Shown piece by piece: positions 54,134-63,042 of a stretch of DNA of 64,000 nt. The stretch's first letter is position 1; each line of letters opens with the position of its first letter. Made by a program: the position numbers and the translations under genes. The notes beneath the pieces were generated by a model. It made no database searches. It saw only the letters and a program-made list of their open reading frames with translations, and had not been told where the DNA came from. The stretch is from positions 1 through 64,000 of the forward strand of contig JAFRXH010000036.1 of assembly GCA_017437785.1 (NCBI GenBank), read 5' to 3'. Origin of the DNA: Lachnospiraceae bacterium. GTDB lineage: Bacteria > Bacillota > Clostridia > Lachnospirales > Lachnospiraceae.

Positions 54134-55372
54134 ATGGTAATAAAGAAATATCAGGCTAAAACCGAAGAAGAGGCTGTAGAGGCAGCAAAAAAAGAGCTTG
54201 GTGACGATATCACCGTGATCCATTCGCGCAATGTCAAGCCCAAGGGTTTCTTTGCGTTCCTTAAAAAGATGCAGGTCGAGATAACCGTTGCAAAGGAAGA
54301 AGAGATGGACAGGCCGCAGAATACGGCTAAAGAGACTCTTGCCCAGGTAAACCGCTTAAGGGAGAAGGCCGAGAAGGATACGGCACCGGTGCCTGAAAAT
54401 ATTGAAGAACATAAGGCTGAGGTAAAGACCGATGCAGCCGTTGAGGCCAAGCTTGAGAATATCCAGAATCTTCTCGAACAGAAGCTCATAAACCGTCACA
54501 GTGACGAAGAAAAGGAAAAGAAGAGCGATAAAGCCGCAGATCCCGCGGATGATGATAAGCGCAGGGAACTTATGGAATTCTGCAGGCTCCTGTATAATAC
54601 CCTGGTAGAGAACGAAGTGAGCGAGCGCGTGGCGAACGAGCTGGTGGACGATATAGAGCAGAACTGTCCCGATGATATGCAGATGGAACATGTGCTCTCA
54701 CACATCTACCAGAAGATAATACTTAAGTTCGGCAGGCCCGGAGTTATATCACCCGGGGAAAACGGCCCCAAGGTGGTATTCTTCATAGGCCCCACCGGAG
54801 TGGGAAAGACAACTACCCTTGCAAAGATCGCTTCCAAGATGCGCCTTGCGCAGAATAAGCGTGTGGTACTCTTTACCACCGATACCTACAGGATATCCGC
54901 GACCGACCAGTTAAAGACCTATGCCGGGATACTGGGTACGCCTTTCCATATAATCTACACCCCGGAAGAGCTTGAAGAAAACTACGCAAAGTATAAGGAT
55001 GTTGATTATATCCTTATCGATACCGCCGGTCATTCCCACAATAATGAGGAGCAGAAGAAGGACATATCGGAGTTTTTAAATGTCCTGGATAAGAAGGCCG
55101 AATGCGAGTATTATCTTGTAGTCAGCGCCACTACCAAATATAAGGATCTGCTGGCTATAGCGGATGCATATAAGGAACTGGCCGATTACAGGCTCATCTT
55201 TACAAAGCTCGATGAGACCGAGGAGTGCGGTAACCTCCTCAACCTAAGGCTTCATACAGGTGCGGCCATGAGTTATGTGACAAACGGACAGAACGTACCC
55301 GACGATATAGAGGAATTCAATCCCCAGGCTATGGCCAGAGGACTTTTAACGGACCCCGCTTCACAGGAGTAA
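54134..55372 (+). CDS. flhF: Flagellar biosynthesis GTPase FlhF
   Basis: SRP-type GTPase that sets flagellum position or number. B-domain with charged low-complexity linker (about 55-150), then the NG domains: P-loop GPTGVGKTTTLAKIAS (K225), TTDTYRISATDQL, DTAGHS and TKLDET. 412 aa. Paired with its partner FlhG three bases downstream. Confidence 0.95.
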   Translation: MVIKKYQAKTEEEAVEAAKKELGDDITVIHSRNVKPKGFFAFLKKMQVEITVAKEEEMDRPQNTAKETLAQVNRLREKAEKDTAPVPENIEEHKAEVKTDAAVEAKLENIQNLLEQKLINRHSDEEKEKKSDKAADPADDDKRRELMEFCRLLYNTLVENEVSERVANELVDDIEQNCPDDMQMEHVLSHIYQKIILKFGRPGVISPGENGPKVVFFIGPTGVGKTTTLAKIASKMRLAQNKRVVLFTTDTYRISATDQLKTYAGILGTPFHIIYTPEELEENYAKYKDVDYILIDTAGHSHNNEEQKKDISEFLNVLDKKAECEYYLVVSATTKYKDLLAIADAYKELADYRLIFTKLDETEECGNLLNLRLHTGAAMSYVTNGQNVPDDIEEFNPQAMARGLLTDPASQE

Positions 55373-55375
55373 AGG

Positions 55376-56260
55376 ATGGATCAGGCTCAACAGCTCAGAA
55401 ATATAATAAAAGCCGGACCTGTATCAAACAGACCGCTGGCCAGAGTGATAACCGTGACATCCGGTAAGGGTGGCGTGGGCAAGTCGAACACGGCCATAAA
55501 CCTGGCTGTCAACTTTAAAAAGCTGGGTAAGAGGGTCATAATACTTGATGCGGATTTCGGACTTGCCAATATAGAGATAATGTTCGGGACCATGCCCAGG
55601 CATAATTTAAGCGATCTTATCTATCAGGGAAAGAGCATTACCGAGATCATCACCTGGGGCCCCGGTGAGGTGGGCTTTATCTCCGGCGGATCCGGTATAG
55701 CGGGGCTGTCAAACCTGGGCAAGGAATATTTAAGCTATATAATCCAGAATCTGGCAGCGTTAGATGCCATTGCGGATGTGATAATAATAGATACGGGGGC
55801 CGGGATATCGGATGCCGTTCTGGAATTTTTGGTGGCGAGCGGTGAGATACTGCTGATCACTACGCCGGAACCCACATCCATCACGGATTCCTACTCGCTC
55901 TTAAAGGCTCTTAACCGTCACCCGCGTTTTGCGAAAGAGAATTCCCAGATAAAGATGATCGCAAACAGGGTTGAGGGGGATAAGGACGGCGAGGTGCTGT
56001 TTAAGAAGCTTAATGCGGTTGTGAGCCGCTTTCTTGGGCTGCCGCTTGAGTATCTCGGAGCGGTACCGCAGGATAAGAATCTGAGCCAGGCTGTGATGCA
56101 GCAGACGCCGGTATCACTGGCGTCGCCTAACTCAAAGTCTGCCAAAGCATACGAAGCAATAGCCGCAAGGCTTATGCATATGGAAAATGAAGGAAAAGTA
56201 AAGAAAAGGGGGATGGCCGCATTCTTCTCACACATAGTGGCCAATAAGAAAACACAATGA
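55376..56260 (+). CDS. flhG: Flagellum number regulator FlhG/YlxH (MinD-like ATPase)
   Basis: 294 aa ParA/MinD-type ATPase. The deviant Walker A is SGKGGVGKSNTAINLA (K36). ILDADFGLANIEIMFG, DLIYQGKSITE and DTGAGISDAVLEF are FlhG/YlxH stretches. It stimulates FlhF GTPase and limits flagella number. ATGA overlap with the next gene. Confidence 0.95.
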   Translation: MDQAQQLRNIIKAGPVSNRPLARVITVTSGKGGVGKSNTAINLAVNFKKLGKRVIILDADFGLANIEIMFGTMPRHNLSDLIYQGKSITEIITWGPGEVGFISGGSGIAGLSNLGKEYLSYIIQNLAALDAIADVIIIDTGAGISDAVLEFLVASGEILLITTPEPTSITDSYSLLKALNRHPRFAKENSQIKMIANRVEGDKDGEVLFKKLNAVVSRFLGLPLEYLGAVPQDKNLSQAVMQQTPVSLASPNSKSAKAYEAIAARLMHMENEGKVKKRGMAAFFSHIVANKKTQ

Positions 56261-56976
56261 TCGATATCTTAGACATCGTCCGTCCCGGCGACAGGGTGGA
56301 CATAGAATCAGTAGTCGCGAGTGAAGCGGATGACCGTAAATACCACATCACCAAGGTTTATGATATAGGCGAGAGCGGTGAAGTGGAGGTGGTCATGCCC
56401 ATGGAAAAGACCAGGACGGTCATCTTATCCATAGGTGTGGTCTACGATCTGTATTTCTATGCCGGCAAGGGCATTTATGCGTGCACGGCAGAGGTGGTCA
56501 GCCGCCGTAACGAGAACGGAGTGGCGATAGCGGTGCTGGTTCCTTCCACTGAGCTGCGCCGTCACCAGCGCAGGGAGTATTTCCGTTATGACTGTGTTAT
56601 AGGTATGAACGCCAGGGCACTGACCGATGAAGAGAGTGCATTTTATGAAAAGCACGGGCGTCTCATAAGTGATGAACAGCTTTATGATAAGGGCGTTATC
56701 GTGGACTTAAGCGGCGGCGGTATGCGCTTTGTGACTACCCAGGAGTATAAGCAGGGCAGTCTGGTCCATTGCAGGTTTATCTTAAACAACAGGAACAAGT
56801 CGACCACCTATGATGAAGTGGTCAGGATACTTTTTGCCGATCCGGTGGTAAACAACAAAGCCAGCAGGGAGTACAGGGGCCAGTTTCTGGGAATGGAGAA
56901 CGGTGAGCGCGAAGAGATCATACGTTTCATCTTTGAGGAAGAACGAAAGATGCGTGCTAAACAGAGCGGAATGTGA
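56257..56976 (+). CDS. ycgR: YcgR-like flagellar brake with PilZ domain
   Basis: 239 aa. An N-terminal YcgR-type domain (about 1-95) is followed by a PilZ domain. Both c-di-GMP contacts are present: the RxxxR stretch HQRREYFRYD near residues 105-114 and DLSGGGMRF near 150 ((D/N)xSxxG). Such proteins bind the motor or stator when c-di-GMP rises and slow swimming. The operon location with flhF-flhG matches Bacillus/Clostridium. Confidence 0.9.
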   Translation: MIDILDIVRPGDRVDIESVVASEADDRKYHITKVYDIGESGEVEVVMPMEKTRTVILSIGVVYDLYFYAGKGIYACTAEVVSRRNENGVAIAVLVPSTELRRHQRREYFRYDCVIGMNARALTDEESAFYEKHGRLISDEQLYDKGVIVDLSGGGMRFVTTQEYKQGSLVHCRFILNNRNKSTTYDEVVRILFADPVVNNKASREYRGQFLGMENGEREEIIRFIFEEERKMRAKQSGM

Positions 56977-57001
56977 TACTGCGGCATAAAGGAGAGACTA
57001 C

Positions 57002-58084
57002 ATGGCACCGAAAAAAATTCTGATAGTTGATGACTCTGCACTCACGCGAAGAGTTCTCTGTGATATAATCAATTCAGACTCCAGATTTAACGTCGAGGGA
57101 ATGGCCAATAACGGCTTAGAAGCCCTTAAACTGCTGGATCAGAGAACATTTGACGGGATCATAACCGATATTAATATGCCCAGGATGAACGGGCTTGAGT
57201 TTCTTAAGGAACTCAAAACCCGCAAGAGGGAAGAAAGAGTGATGGTGCTCTCAACTGAGACGACAGAGGGAGCAAGAGTCACGCTGGATGCCCTGGAACT
57301 GGGAGCTGTGGATTTCATACAGAAGCCGCAGAGTGCGATATATTCAAAGGATCAGGATTTCATAAAGAGATTTTTCGGAATACTGGAAGCAGTGGTATTT
57401 TCAAACAGGAAGGCTTCCAGCGGCATATACAGAAACACCGTGGTACTCAAGCCCGGCAGCCTTATCGCAAAGGTAGACAGCGCGGCGGTACCCAAAGAGG
57501 GCAAAGGCAATAAGATAGTCGCCATCGCGTCCTCCACCGGAGGACCCAAGGCGTTACAGAATGTTATCCCCAGACTGCCAAAGAACCTGGATGCGCCTGT
57601 ACTGGTGGTCCAACACATGCCTGTAGGTTTTACCAGATCACTGGCAGAACGTCTTAATGCCATGAGTGAGGTTACGGTTTCTGAAGCTGTTGACGGAGAG
57701 ATGCTTGAAAAGGGGCACGTATATATCTCAAAGGGCGGTGCCCATATGAATTATCAGGATGCCGGCGGCCGCGGGCGGATCGTTTATACCGACGAGCCCA
57801 GCCGTGAAGGAGTCAAGCCCTGTGCCAATTATATGTACGAATCACTGGTAAAGAGTCCTTTCCATACCGTGGTATGTGTAGTGCTCACAGGGATGGGACA
57901 TGACGGTACGGAAGGCATCCAGAACCTTGTAAAAGCAAAGAACACCTACATCATAGCCGAGGATGAAAAGAGCTGCGTTGTAAACGGGATGCCCGGCAGC
58001 ATCGTAGCAACAGGACTGGTGAATGAGGTGGTGGATATCGATCAGGTAGCACAATCTATCCTCGCTAACGTGGGGGTTAGATAG
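57002..58084 (+). CDS. cheB: Chemotaxis methylesterase CheB
   Basis: 360 aa. REC domain with D10, D11 and phospho-acceptor D56 (TDINMPRMNG), then the methylesterase with catalytic S178 (ASSTGG), H205 (VVQHMPVGFT) and D301 (TGMGHDG). Removes methyl groups from chemoreceptors, activated by CheA. AAGGAGAG ribosome site. Confidence 0.97.
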   Translation: MAPKKILIVDDSALTRRVLCDIINSDSRFNVEGMANNGLEALKLLDQRTFDGIITDINMPRMNGLEFLKELKTRKREERVMVLSTETTEGARVTLDALELGAVDFIQKPQSAIYSKDQDFIKRFFGILEAVVFSNRKASSGIYRNTVVLKPGSLIAKVDSAAVPKEGKGNKIVAIASSTGGPKALQNVIPRLPKNLDAPVLVVQHMPVGFTRSLAERLNAMSEVTVSEAVDGEMLEKGHVYISKGGAHMNYQDAGGRGRIVYTDEPSREGVKPCANYMYESLVKSPFHTVVCVVLTGMGHDGTEGIQNLVKAKNTYIIAEDEKSCVVNGMPGSIVATGLVNEVVDIDQVAQSILANVGVR

Positions 58085-58127
58085 GGTTTATAGCAACACA
58101 AGTAAGCGAGAAAAGGAGAGAGTTGAC

Positions 58128-60266
58128 ATGGACGTAAGCCAGTATTTAGACATCTTCCTTGATGAGAGCAAGGAGCATCTCCAGAATCTGAACACCAGTG
58201 TGCTTAATCTGGAGCAGGATCCCGAGAATCCGGATACTATCAGTGAGATCTTCCGTGCCGCTCATACTCTTAAGGGTATGGCCGGGACTATGGGCTATAA
58301 GCGCATGCAGAATCTGACCCATGATATGGAGAATGTCTTTTCTGAAGTCCGCGATGGGAAACTCAAAGTCAATGCAGCTATGATCGATGTTCTGTTCCGC
58401 TGCCTTGATGCGATCGAGGAATACGTTTCCGTTATCAGTGAGACTTCTGATGAGGGTGATAACGATAACGAGCCGATAATAAAAGAACTTAATGATATAC
58501 TTGCAGGTAAAGGAGCATCCGAAGAGGAGGATAAGCCCAAGGAGAGCGTGGCTGCATCAGCAGAACCTGCAGCAGCAGCTGCTGCTGCCGACGCATCATC
58601 AGCCGCACCGGCAGTGGCATGGGATTTTACCGAAGAAGAGCACAAAGCTCTGGAAGATGCCATGATGGCAAACAAGAAGCTCTACAGCGTGACGGTTACC
58701 GTTCAGGAAAGCTGTCTGCTTAAGGCTGCGCGCGCATTCCTGGTATTTAAAGCTATTGAGGAAAGAGGCGAGATAGTAGCCGCAAAACCGTCCACTCAGG
58801 ACATAGAAGACGAGAAGTTCGATCTGGAATTCTCACTCATCATCGCATCGGAAGGTGAGCTGGAACCCATTTTAAATGATATAAAAGCCGTATCCGAGAT
58901 CGCCGACGCAAAGGGCGGTATCTTTGAAGGTGATCAAGCTGCGGAAAGTGAAGCTGAAGCGCCTTCCGCTCCCGTTACCGAAAAGAAGGAAGAGAGCGAA
59001 GCACCCGCACCCGACCCCGGTACTTCGGTCGCTAATGTTAAGAACGTTGTGGCTAAAAAGCCCGAGACTGCCGGCAGCGGAGCAAAAACGGAAAAGAAGA
59101 GCGGCAGCAAGCCCGCCGTAAACCGCACCGTACGTGTGGACATCGAGAAACTGGATTCGCTGATGAACCTTGTCAGTGAGCTTATCATAGCAAAGAATTC
59201 CCTGGTGAGCAGTGCCACCAGTTCTGCGGAATCCTCCAATCTGCATGAGCAGATAGAGTATCTGGAGAGCGTGACCACCAATCTGCATGAATCGGTAATG
59301 AAGGTACGAATGGTGCCTATCGAGAGCGTGGTGAGCAAGTTCCCCAGAATGATCCGCGATATCTCCAAGCAGCTTAACAAGCCCATGGAGTTGTATATGA
59401 GCGGTGAGGAGACAGAGCTTGACCGTACCGTGGTGGACGAGATAGGCGATCCTCTTATGCATATGCTGCGTAATTCGGCAGATCATGGTCTGGAGATGCC
59501 CCAGGAGCGTATCGCAAGGGGCAAGCCCGAGACAGGTTCCATATTCCTGGATGCATATCAGGACGGAAACAATGTTGTGATCGAAGTACGCGATGACGGT
59601 AATGGTATAGATGTGGAGCGTGTAAGGCAGAAGGCCATCGAGCGCGGTGTGATGACCGAGGAGCAGGCATATGCTGCCGATGATTCCGACATCATCAATC
59701 TGCTGTTCATGCCCAGTTTCTCCACGGCAAAACAGGTATCCGATCTGTCCGGCCGCGGCGTAGGTCTGGATGTGGTAAAGAGTAAGATAGAGGCATTATC
59801 CGGTGAAGTCGATGTTAAGACCAAGCTGGGTGAAGGTACAACCTTCAGCATACGCCTGCCGCTTACCCTGGCGATCATACAGGCACTCATGGTAGTTGTC
59901 GGAGGCGAGAAATATGCGATCGCATTAAGCGGTATACAGACGATAGAGAATATCAGCCCTAAGGATGTAAAGACCGTTGAGAGCAAAGAAGTGATCAACC
60001 TGCGAGGTACGGTCATCCCCATCCTTCGCTTAGACGAGATCTTAGGCTGCGATTCACAGCGCGAGCCCGAAGAAGATATGATCGTGGTCATCGCAAAGAA
60101 GGGCGATAAGCTGGCCGGCCTGGTCGTGGATAATCTCATCGGACAGCAGGAGATAGTCATCAAGTCCATGGGTAAGTATATCAATAAATGTAAGTTTATC
60201 AGCGGCGCCACCATTCTGGGTGACGGCGAAGTGGCACTTATAATCGATTCCAACGCTTTGATCTGA
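58128..60266 (+). CDS. cheA: Chemotaxis histidine kinase CheA
   Basis: 712 aa. Hpt domain with H46 (FRAAHTLKGMAGTMGY), an Ala/Pro/Glu-rich linker and CheY/CheB-binding part (about 120-330), the dimerisation helices (VRVDIEKLDSLMNLVSELI at about 338), HATPase_c with NSADHGLEMP and GRGVGLDVVK, and a C-terminal CheW-like domain. Phosphorylates CheY and CheB. Confidence 0.97.
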   Translation: MDVSQYLDIFLDESKEHLQNLNTSVLNLEQDPENPDTISEIFRAAHTLKGMAGTMGYKRMQNLTHDMENVFSEVRDGKLKVNAAMIDVLFRCLDAIEEYVSVISETSDEGDNDNEPIIKELNDILAGKGASEEEDKPKESVAASAEPAAAAAAADASSAAPAVAWDFTEEEHKALEDAMMANKKLYSVTVTVQESCLLKAARAFLVFKAIEERGEIVAAKPSTQDIEDEKFDLEFSLIIASEGELEPILNDIKAVSEIADAKGGIFEGDQAAESEAEAPSAPVTEKKEESEAPAPDPGTSVANVKNVVAKKPETAGSGAKTEKKSGSKPAVNRTVRVDIEKLDSLMNLVSELIIAKNSLVSSATSSAESSNLHEQIEYLESVTTNLHESVMKVRMVPIESVVSKFPRMIRDISKQLNKPMELYMSGEETELDRTVVDEIGDPLMHMLRNSADHGLEMPQERIARGKPETGSIFLDAYQDGNNVVIEVRDDGNGIDVERVRQKAIERGVMTEEQAYAADDSDIINLLFMPSFSTAKQVSDLSGRGVGLDVVKSKIEALSGEVDVKTKLGEGTTFSIRLPLTLAIIQALMVVVGGEKYAIALSGIQTIENISPKDVKTVESKEVINLRGTVIPILRLDEILGCDSQREPEEDMIVVIAKKGDKLAGLVVDNLIGQQEIVIKSMGKYINKCKFISGATILGDGEVALIIDSNALI

Positions 60267-60305
60267 CAGTGAGCGCGGATATACTTAAGGCAAGGAGAGA
60301 AGACA

Positions 60306-60761
60306 ATGGCAAATGAACTCAGTACCAATGTAAATGAGATAACCCAGTATATAGTGATCCGTATAGGGGAGGAGCAGTACGGCATCGATATCAAATATAT
60401 CGATAACATCGTCCGTATGCAGCAGATAACCCGTGTGCCCCAGGTTCCCGCTCATTTTAAGGGAGTTATCAATCTCCGAGGAGAAGTGATCCCGGTCATG
60501 AGCATAAGGATCAAGATGGGACTGGCACCCGACGTGGTGAGCAAGGATACGCGTATCATCATAGTCAAGATGGATCAGCATGAGGGTATAGGCATAATGG
60601 TCGATATGGTGAAGGAAGTTGTAAACCTTTCTTCGGCAGAGATAGAACGTGTCGGCTTTGACCGCGGTGATAACGGAAACGCATATGCAAGCGGTATAGG
60701 CAAGCACGAGACCGGACTTATCACACTGCTCGATCTTGAAGCGGTGCTGGCCGGATTATAA
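60306..60761 (+). CDS. cheW: Chemotaxis coupling protein CheW
   Basis: 151 aa, one CheW domain. QYIVIRIGEEQYGIDIKYI and HFKGVINLRGEVIPVMSIR are its landmarks. It links CheA to receptors. GGAGAGAAG ribosome site. cheC starts 13 bases after its stop. Confidence 0.95.
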   Translation: MANELSTNVNEITQYIVIRIGEEQYGIDIKYIDNIVRMQQITRVPQVPAHFKGVINLRGEVIPVMSIRIKMGLAPDVVSKDTRIIIVKMDQHEGIGIMVDMVKEVVNLSSAEIERVGFDRGDNGNAYASGIGKHETGLITLLDLEAVLAGL

Positions 60762-60774
60762 GGAGGAATACCTT

Positions 60775-61395
60775 ATGGCAGACAAGCCGGATCTTACAAT
60801 AGAGGAGATGTCCGATAAGTACTTTGACGTACTTAAGGAGATCGGCAATATAGGAGCGGGAAATGCAACCACCGCTCTTTCAACCATGCTTGGGACCAGG
60901 GTCGATATGATGGTGCCCAAGGTAAGGCTGATGGAGTTTAAAGAGGTAGGTACCACGCTGGGCGGAGAAGAGCAGCTGGTCGCCGGTATCTATCTGGTGG
61001 TTGACGGAGATATCCATGGCAGTATAATGTTTATCCAGAAGAAGGAATCTGCCCGTGCTATGGTGCAGAAGCTGATGGGAATGCCCAGTGAGGGGGAAGA
61101 CTTCTCCGAGATGGAGCTCTCCGCATTAAAGGAGATCGGAAATGTCATCACCGGTGCGTACCTTAATTCGCTGGCTACGCTTACCAATCTTACCATCTAT
61201 CCTTCGGTACCGTATGTGTGCATAGATATGGCGGGAGCGATCCTTTCGGTGCCTGCTATAGAGTTTGGGGCCATCTCTGATAAGATGCTCCTGATACAGA
61301 CTGATTTTGCTGATGATGTGGAGCTTTCCGGATATTTCATCCTTGTACCGGATGAGGAGTCGGATGCCAAGATACTGCATGCTTTGGGCTTTTAA
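60775..61395 (+). CDS. cheC: CheY-P phosphatase CheC
   Basis: 206 aa. Both phosphatase helices are intact: EIGNIGAGNATTALSTML (about 22-39) and EIGNVITGAYLNSLATL (about 120-136). Works with CheD in Firmicute chemotaxis. The start is ATG 60775 after AAGGAGGA; a longer frame overlapping cheW is spurious. Confidence 0.95.
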   Translation: MADKPDLTIEEMSDKYFDVLKEIGNIGAGNATTALSTMLGTRVDMMVPKVRLMEFKEVGTTLGGEEQLVAGIYLVVDGDIHGSIMFIQKKESARAMVQKLMGMPSEGEDFSEMELSALKEIGNVITGAYLNSLATLTNLTIYPSVPYVCIDMAGAILSVPAIEFGAISDKMLLIQTDFADDVELSGYFILVPDEESDAKILHALGF

Positions 61396-61412
61396 GCCAC
61401 TGGGAAAGACAT

Positions 61413-61898
61413 ATGCCTGAAACGATTAAAGTCGGGATCGCGGACCTTAATGTGTGCACTCCCCCCAACCTGATCACTACCATAGGACTGGGAAGCTGTG
61501 TGGGTATCGCGATACGTGATAAACAGAATAAGATAGGCGGCCTGGTGCATGTTATGCTTCCAAGCAGCAAGGAAGTAAAGAGTAACGGTAACCCCGCTAA
61601 ATTTGCCGATACGGGCATCCCCGAGCTGGTAAGGCGGCTGGAGAAGATGGGAGCCATACGCAGCCGTATGGTGGCCAAGATAGCCGGCGGGGCGACCATG
61701 TTTGCTTTTAATTCCAAGTCCGAGCTGAGCGGGATAGGGGACAGGAATGTGGCTGCCACCAAGCAGACGCTTAAAGAGATGAATATCCCCATTCTGGCAG
61801 AGGATACCGGCGCCAATTACGGACGCACGGTCACCTTTGATCCGGAAACGGGAGATTACGAGGTTAAAGCCGTAGGCAAACCCTTGAAGGTGATCTGA
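61413..61898 (+). CDS. cheD: Chemoreceptor glutamine deamidase CheD
   Basis: 161 aa. Catalytic C29 in GLGSCVGIAI and H46 in GGLVHVMLP, with the Thr of AGGATMF near residue 93, form the deamidase site. Deamidates receptors and boosts CheC. TGATG overlap with the next gene. Confidence 0.95.
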   Translation: MPETIKVGIADLNVCTPPNLITTIGLGSCVGIAIRDKQNKIGGLVHVMLPSSKEVKSNGNPAKFADTGIPELVRRLEKMGAIRSRMVAKIAGGATMFAFNSKSELSGIGDRNVAATKQTLKEMNIPILAEDTGANYGRTVTFDPETGDYEVKAVGKPLKVI

Positions 61899-62182
61899 TG
61901 CAGGATATACAGGTTCCGGAAAAAAAGAATACTTTAAAGACCAAACTCCTCCCCTCATTATTTATGCTTATGGGCGGAGCGGTAGCGCTGATCTTCGGGC
62001 TGATACAGCATTTTCAGATGACACAGCTTTTACTGGTGGTTTTTTTTGCTTTATTGGGCTTTGCTATACTGGGCACCATAATCAAGAGCATAGTAGATAA
62101 GTTTAATATGAGCATGAGCTATGTTGATTATTTTGATGACAGCGGTGACCTGGTAGAGAAGAGTAACTATAAAGATAATTGA
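61898..62182 (+). CDS. Small two-helix membrane protein between cheD and sigD
   Basis: 94 aa, not recognised. Charged N-terminus (1-18), two membrane helices (about 19-37 and 42-62) and a polar tail (VDYFDDSGDLVEKSNYKDN). Translationally coupled to cheD by TGATG and followed 21 bases later by sigD. In Bacillus a non-homologous short gene (swrB) also sits beside sigD; no sequence similarity is claimed. Possible role in SigD or export control is inference only. Confidence 0.7.
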   Translation: MQDIQVPEKKNTLKTKLLPSLFMLMGGAVALIFGLIQHFQMTQLLLVVFFALLGFAILGTIIKSIVDKFNMSMSYVDYFDDSGDLVEKSNYKDN

Positions 62183-62203
62183 TAAGGTATTGGTGGAGGA
62201 CTG

Positions 62204-62974
62204 ATGGACGAGGCCGGAAAGAAAAGATTATGGGATGACTATACCAGACTTCAGAGCGCGGAGCTGAGAGAAAAGCTCATACTTGAGTATTCTCCGCTTG
62301 TAAAGCTCGTTGCCGGTCGTCTTTCCATGTATCTGGGTTACAATGTAGAGTATGAGGATCTTGTGAGCTATGGTATCTTCGGACTGATAGATGCCATCGA
62401 TAAATTTGATACCAGAAAAGGCATAAAATTTGAGACCTATGCATCGCTGCGCATCAGGGGCGCTATGCTCGATCAGATAAGAAAGAACGACTGGATACCC
62501 AGGACGGTACGCCAGCGTCAGCGCCAGATAGAAGCGGCAATGAAGGACATAGAGGAAGCTACGGGTAAGCCTGCGACCGATGAGGAGATAGCGGCAGCCC
62601 TTGGTATCACCGATGATGAGCTTTTAGACTGGCAGTCACAGCTTAAGCTTACCAATGTGGTATCGTTAAACGAATTCATGGAAAGCGGAAGCGAAGTGGC
62701 CGGAGATGCCAGCATGGGGGCGCATTTCATGTCGCCCGAGGAAGTGATGGACAATGCCGAGCTTAAGGAAAAGCTCATGGAATCGCTTGATCTGCTTACA
62801 GATAAAGAAAGAAGCGTGGTGCTGTTTTACTACTACGAAGAGCTGACACTTAAAGAGATAGCGAACATCCTGGAGGTGTCGGAATCCAGGATCTCCCAGC
62901 TGCATACCAGGGCGCTTGAGAAGATGCGCAAGAAGCTGGGCGACTACATCGGAATCCTGCATAAGATTTCATAA
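62204..62974 (+). CDS. sigD: Flagellar sigma factor SigD/FliA (sigma-28)
   Basis: 256 aa with regions 2 (YEDLVSYGIFGLIDAIDKFD), 3 (PRTVRQRQRQIEAAM) and 4 (LTLKEIANILEVSESRISQLHTRAL). Directs late flagellar, hook-filament and chemotaxis genes; a matching promoter is seen before flgE (41525-41552). GGTGGAGGA ribosome site. Confidence 0.96.
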   Translation: MDEAGKKRLWDDYTRLQSAELREKLILEYSPLVKLVAGRLSMYLGYNVEYEDLVSYGIFGLIDAIDKFDTRKGIKFETYASLRIRGAMLDQIRKNDWIPRTVRQRQRQIEAAMKDIEEATGKPATDEEIAAALGITDDELLDWQSQLKLTNVVSLNEFMESGSEVAGDASMGAHFMSPEEVMDNAELKEKLMESLDLLTDKERSVVLFYYYEELTLKEIANILEVSESRISQLHTRALEKMRKKLGDYIGILHKIS

Positions 62975-62975
62975 T

Positions 62976-63026
62976 ACGCGAAGGATCCTGACAAGCATGT
63001 CATCCTGAGCGAAGCGAAGGATCTTT
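62976..63026 (+). repeat. Dispersed intergenic repeat after sigD
   Basis: Full copy 62999-63026 (GTCATCCTGAGCGAAGCG, then AAGGATCTTT), preceded by a half copy GCGAAGGATCCTGACA at 62978-62993. The half copy is in the same orientation as the 3' end of the copy at 43690. Immediately followed by the ribosome site of the next gene. Confidence 0.8.
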
Positions 63027-63042
63027 CCATAGGAGGAAAAAC

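Noticed and set aside
60736-60774. Longer cheC start overlapping cheW
   Set aside because: ATG 60775 has an excellent AAGGAGG site and matches the CheC N-terminus.
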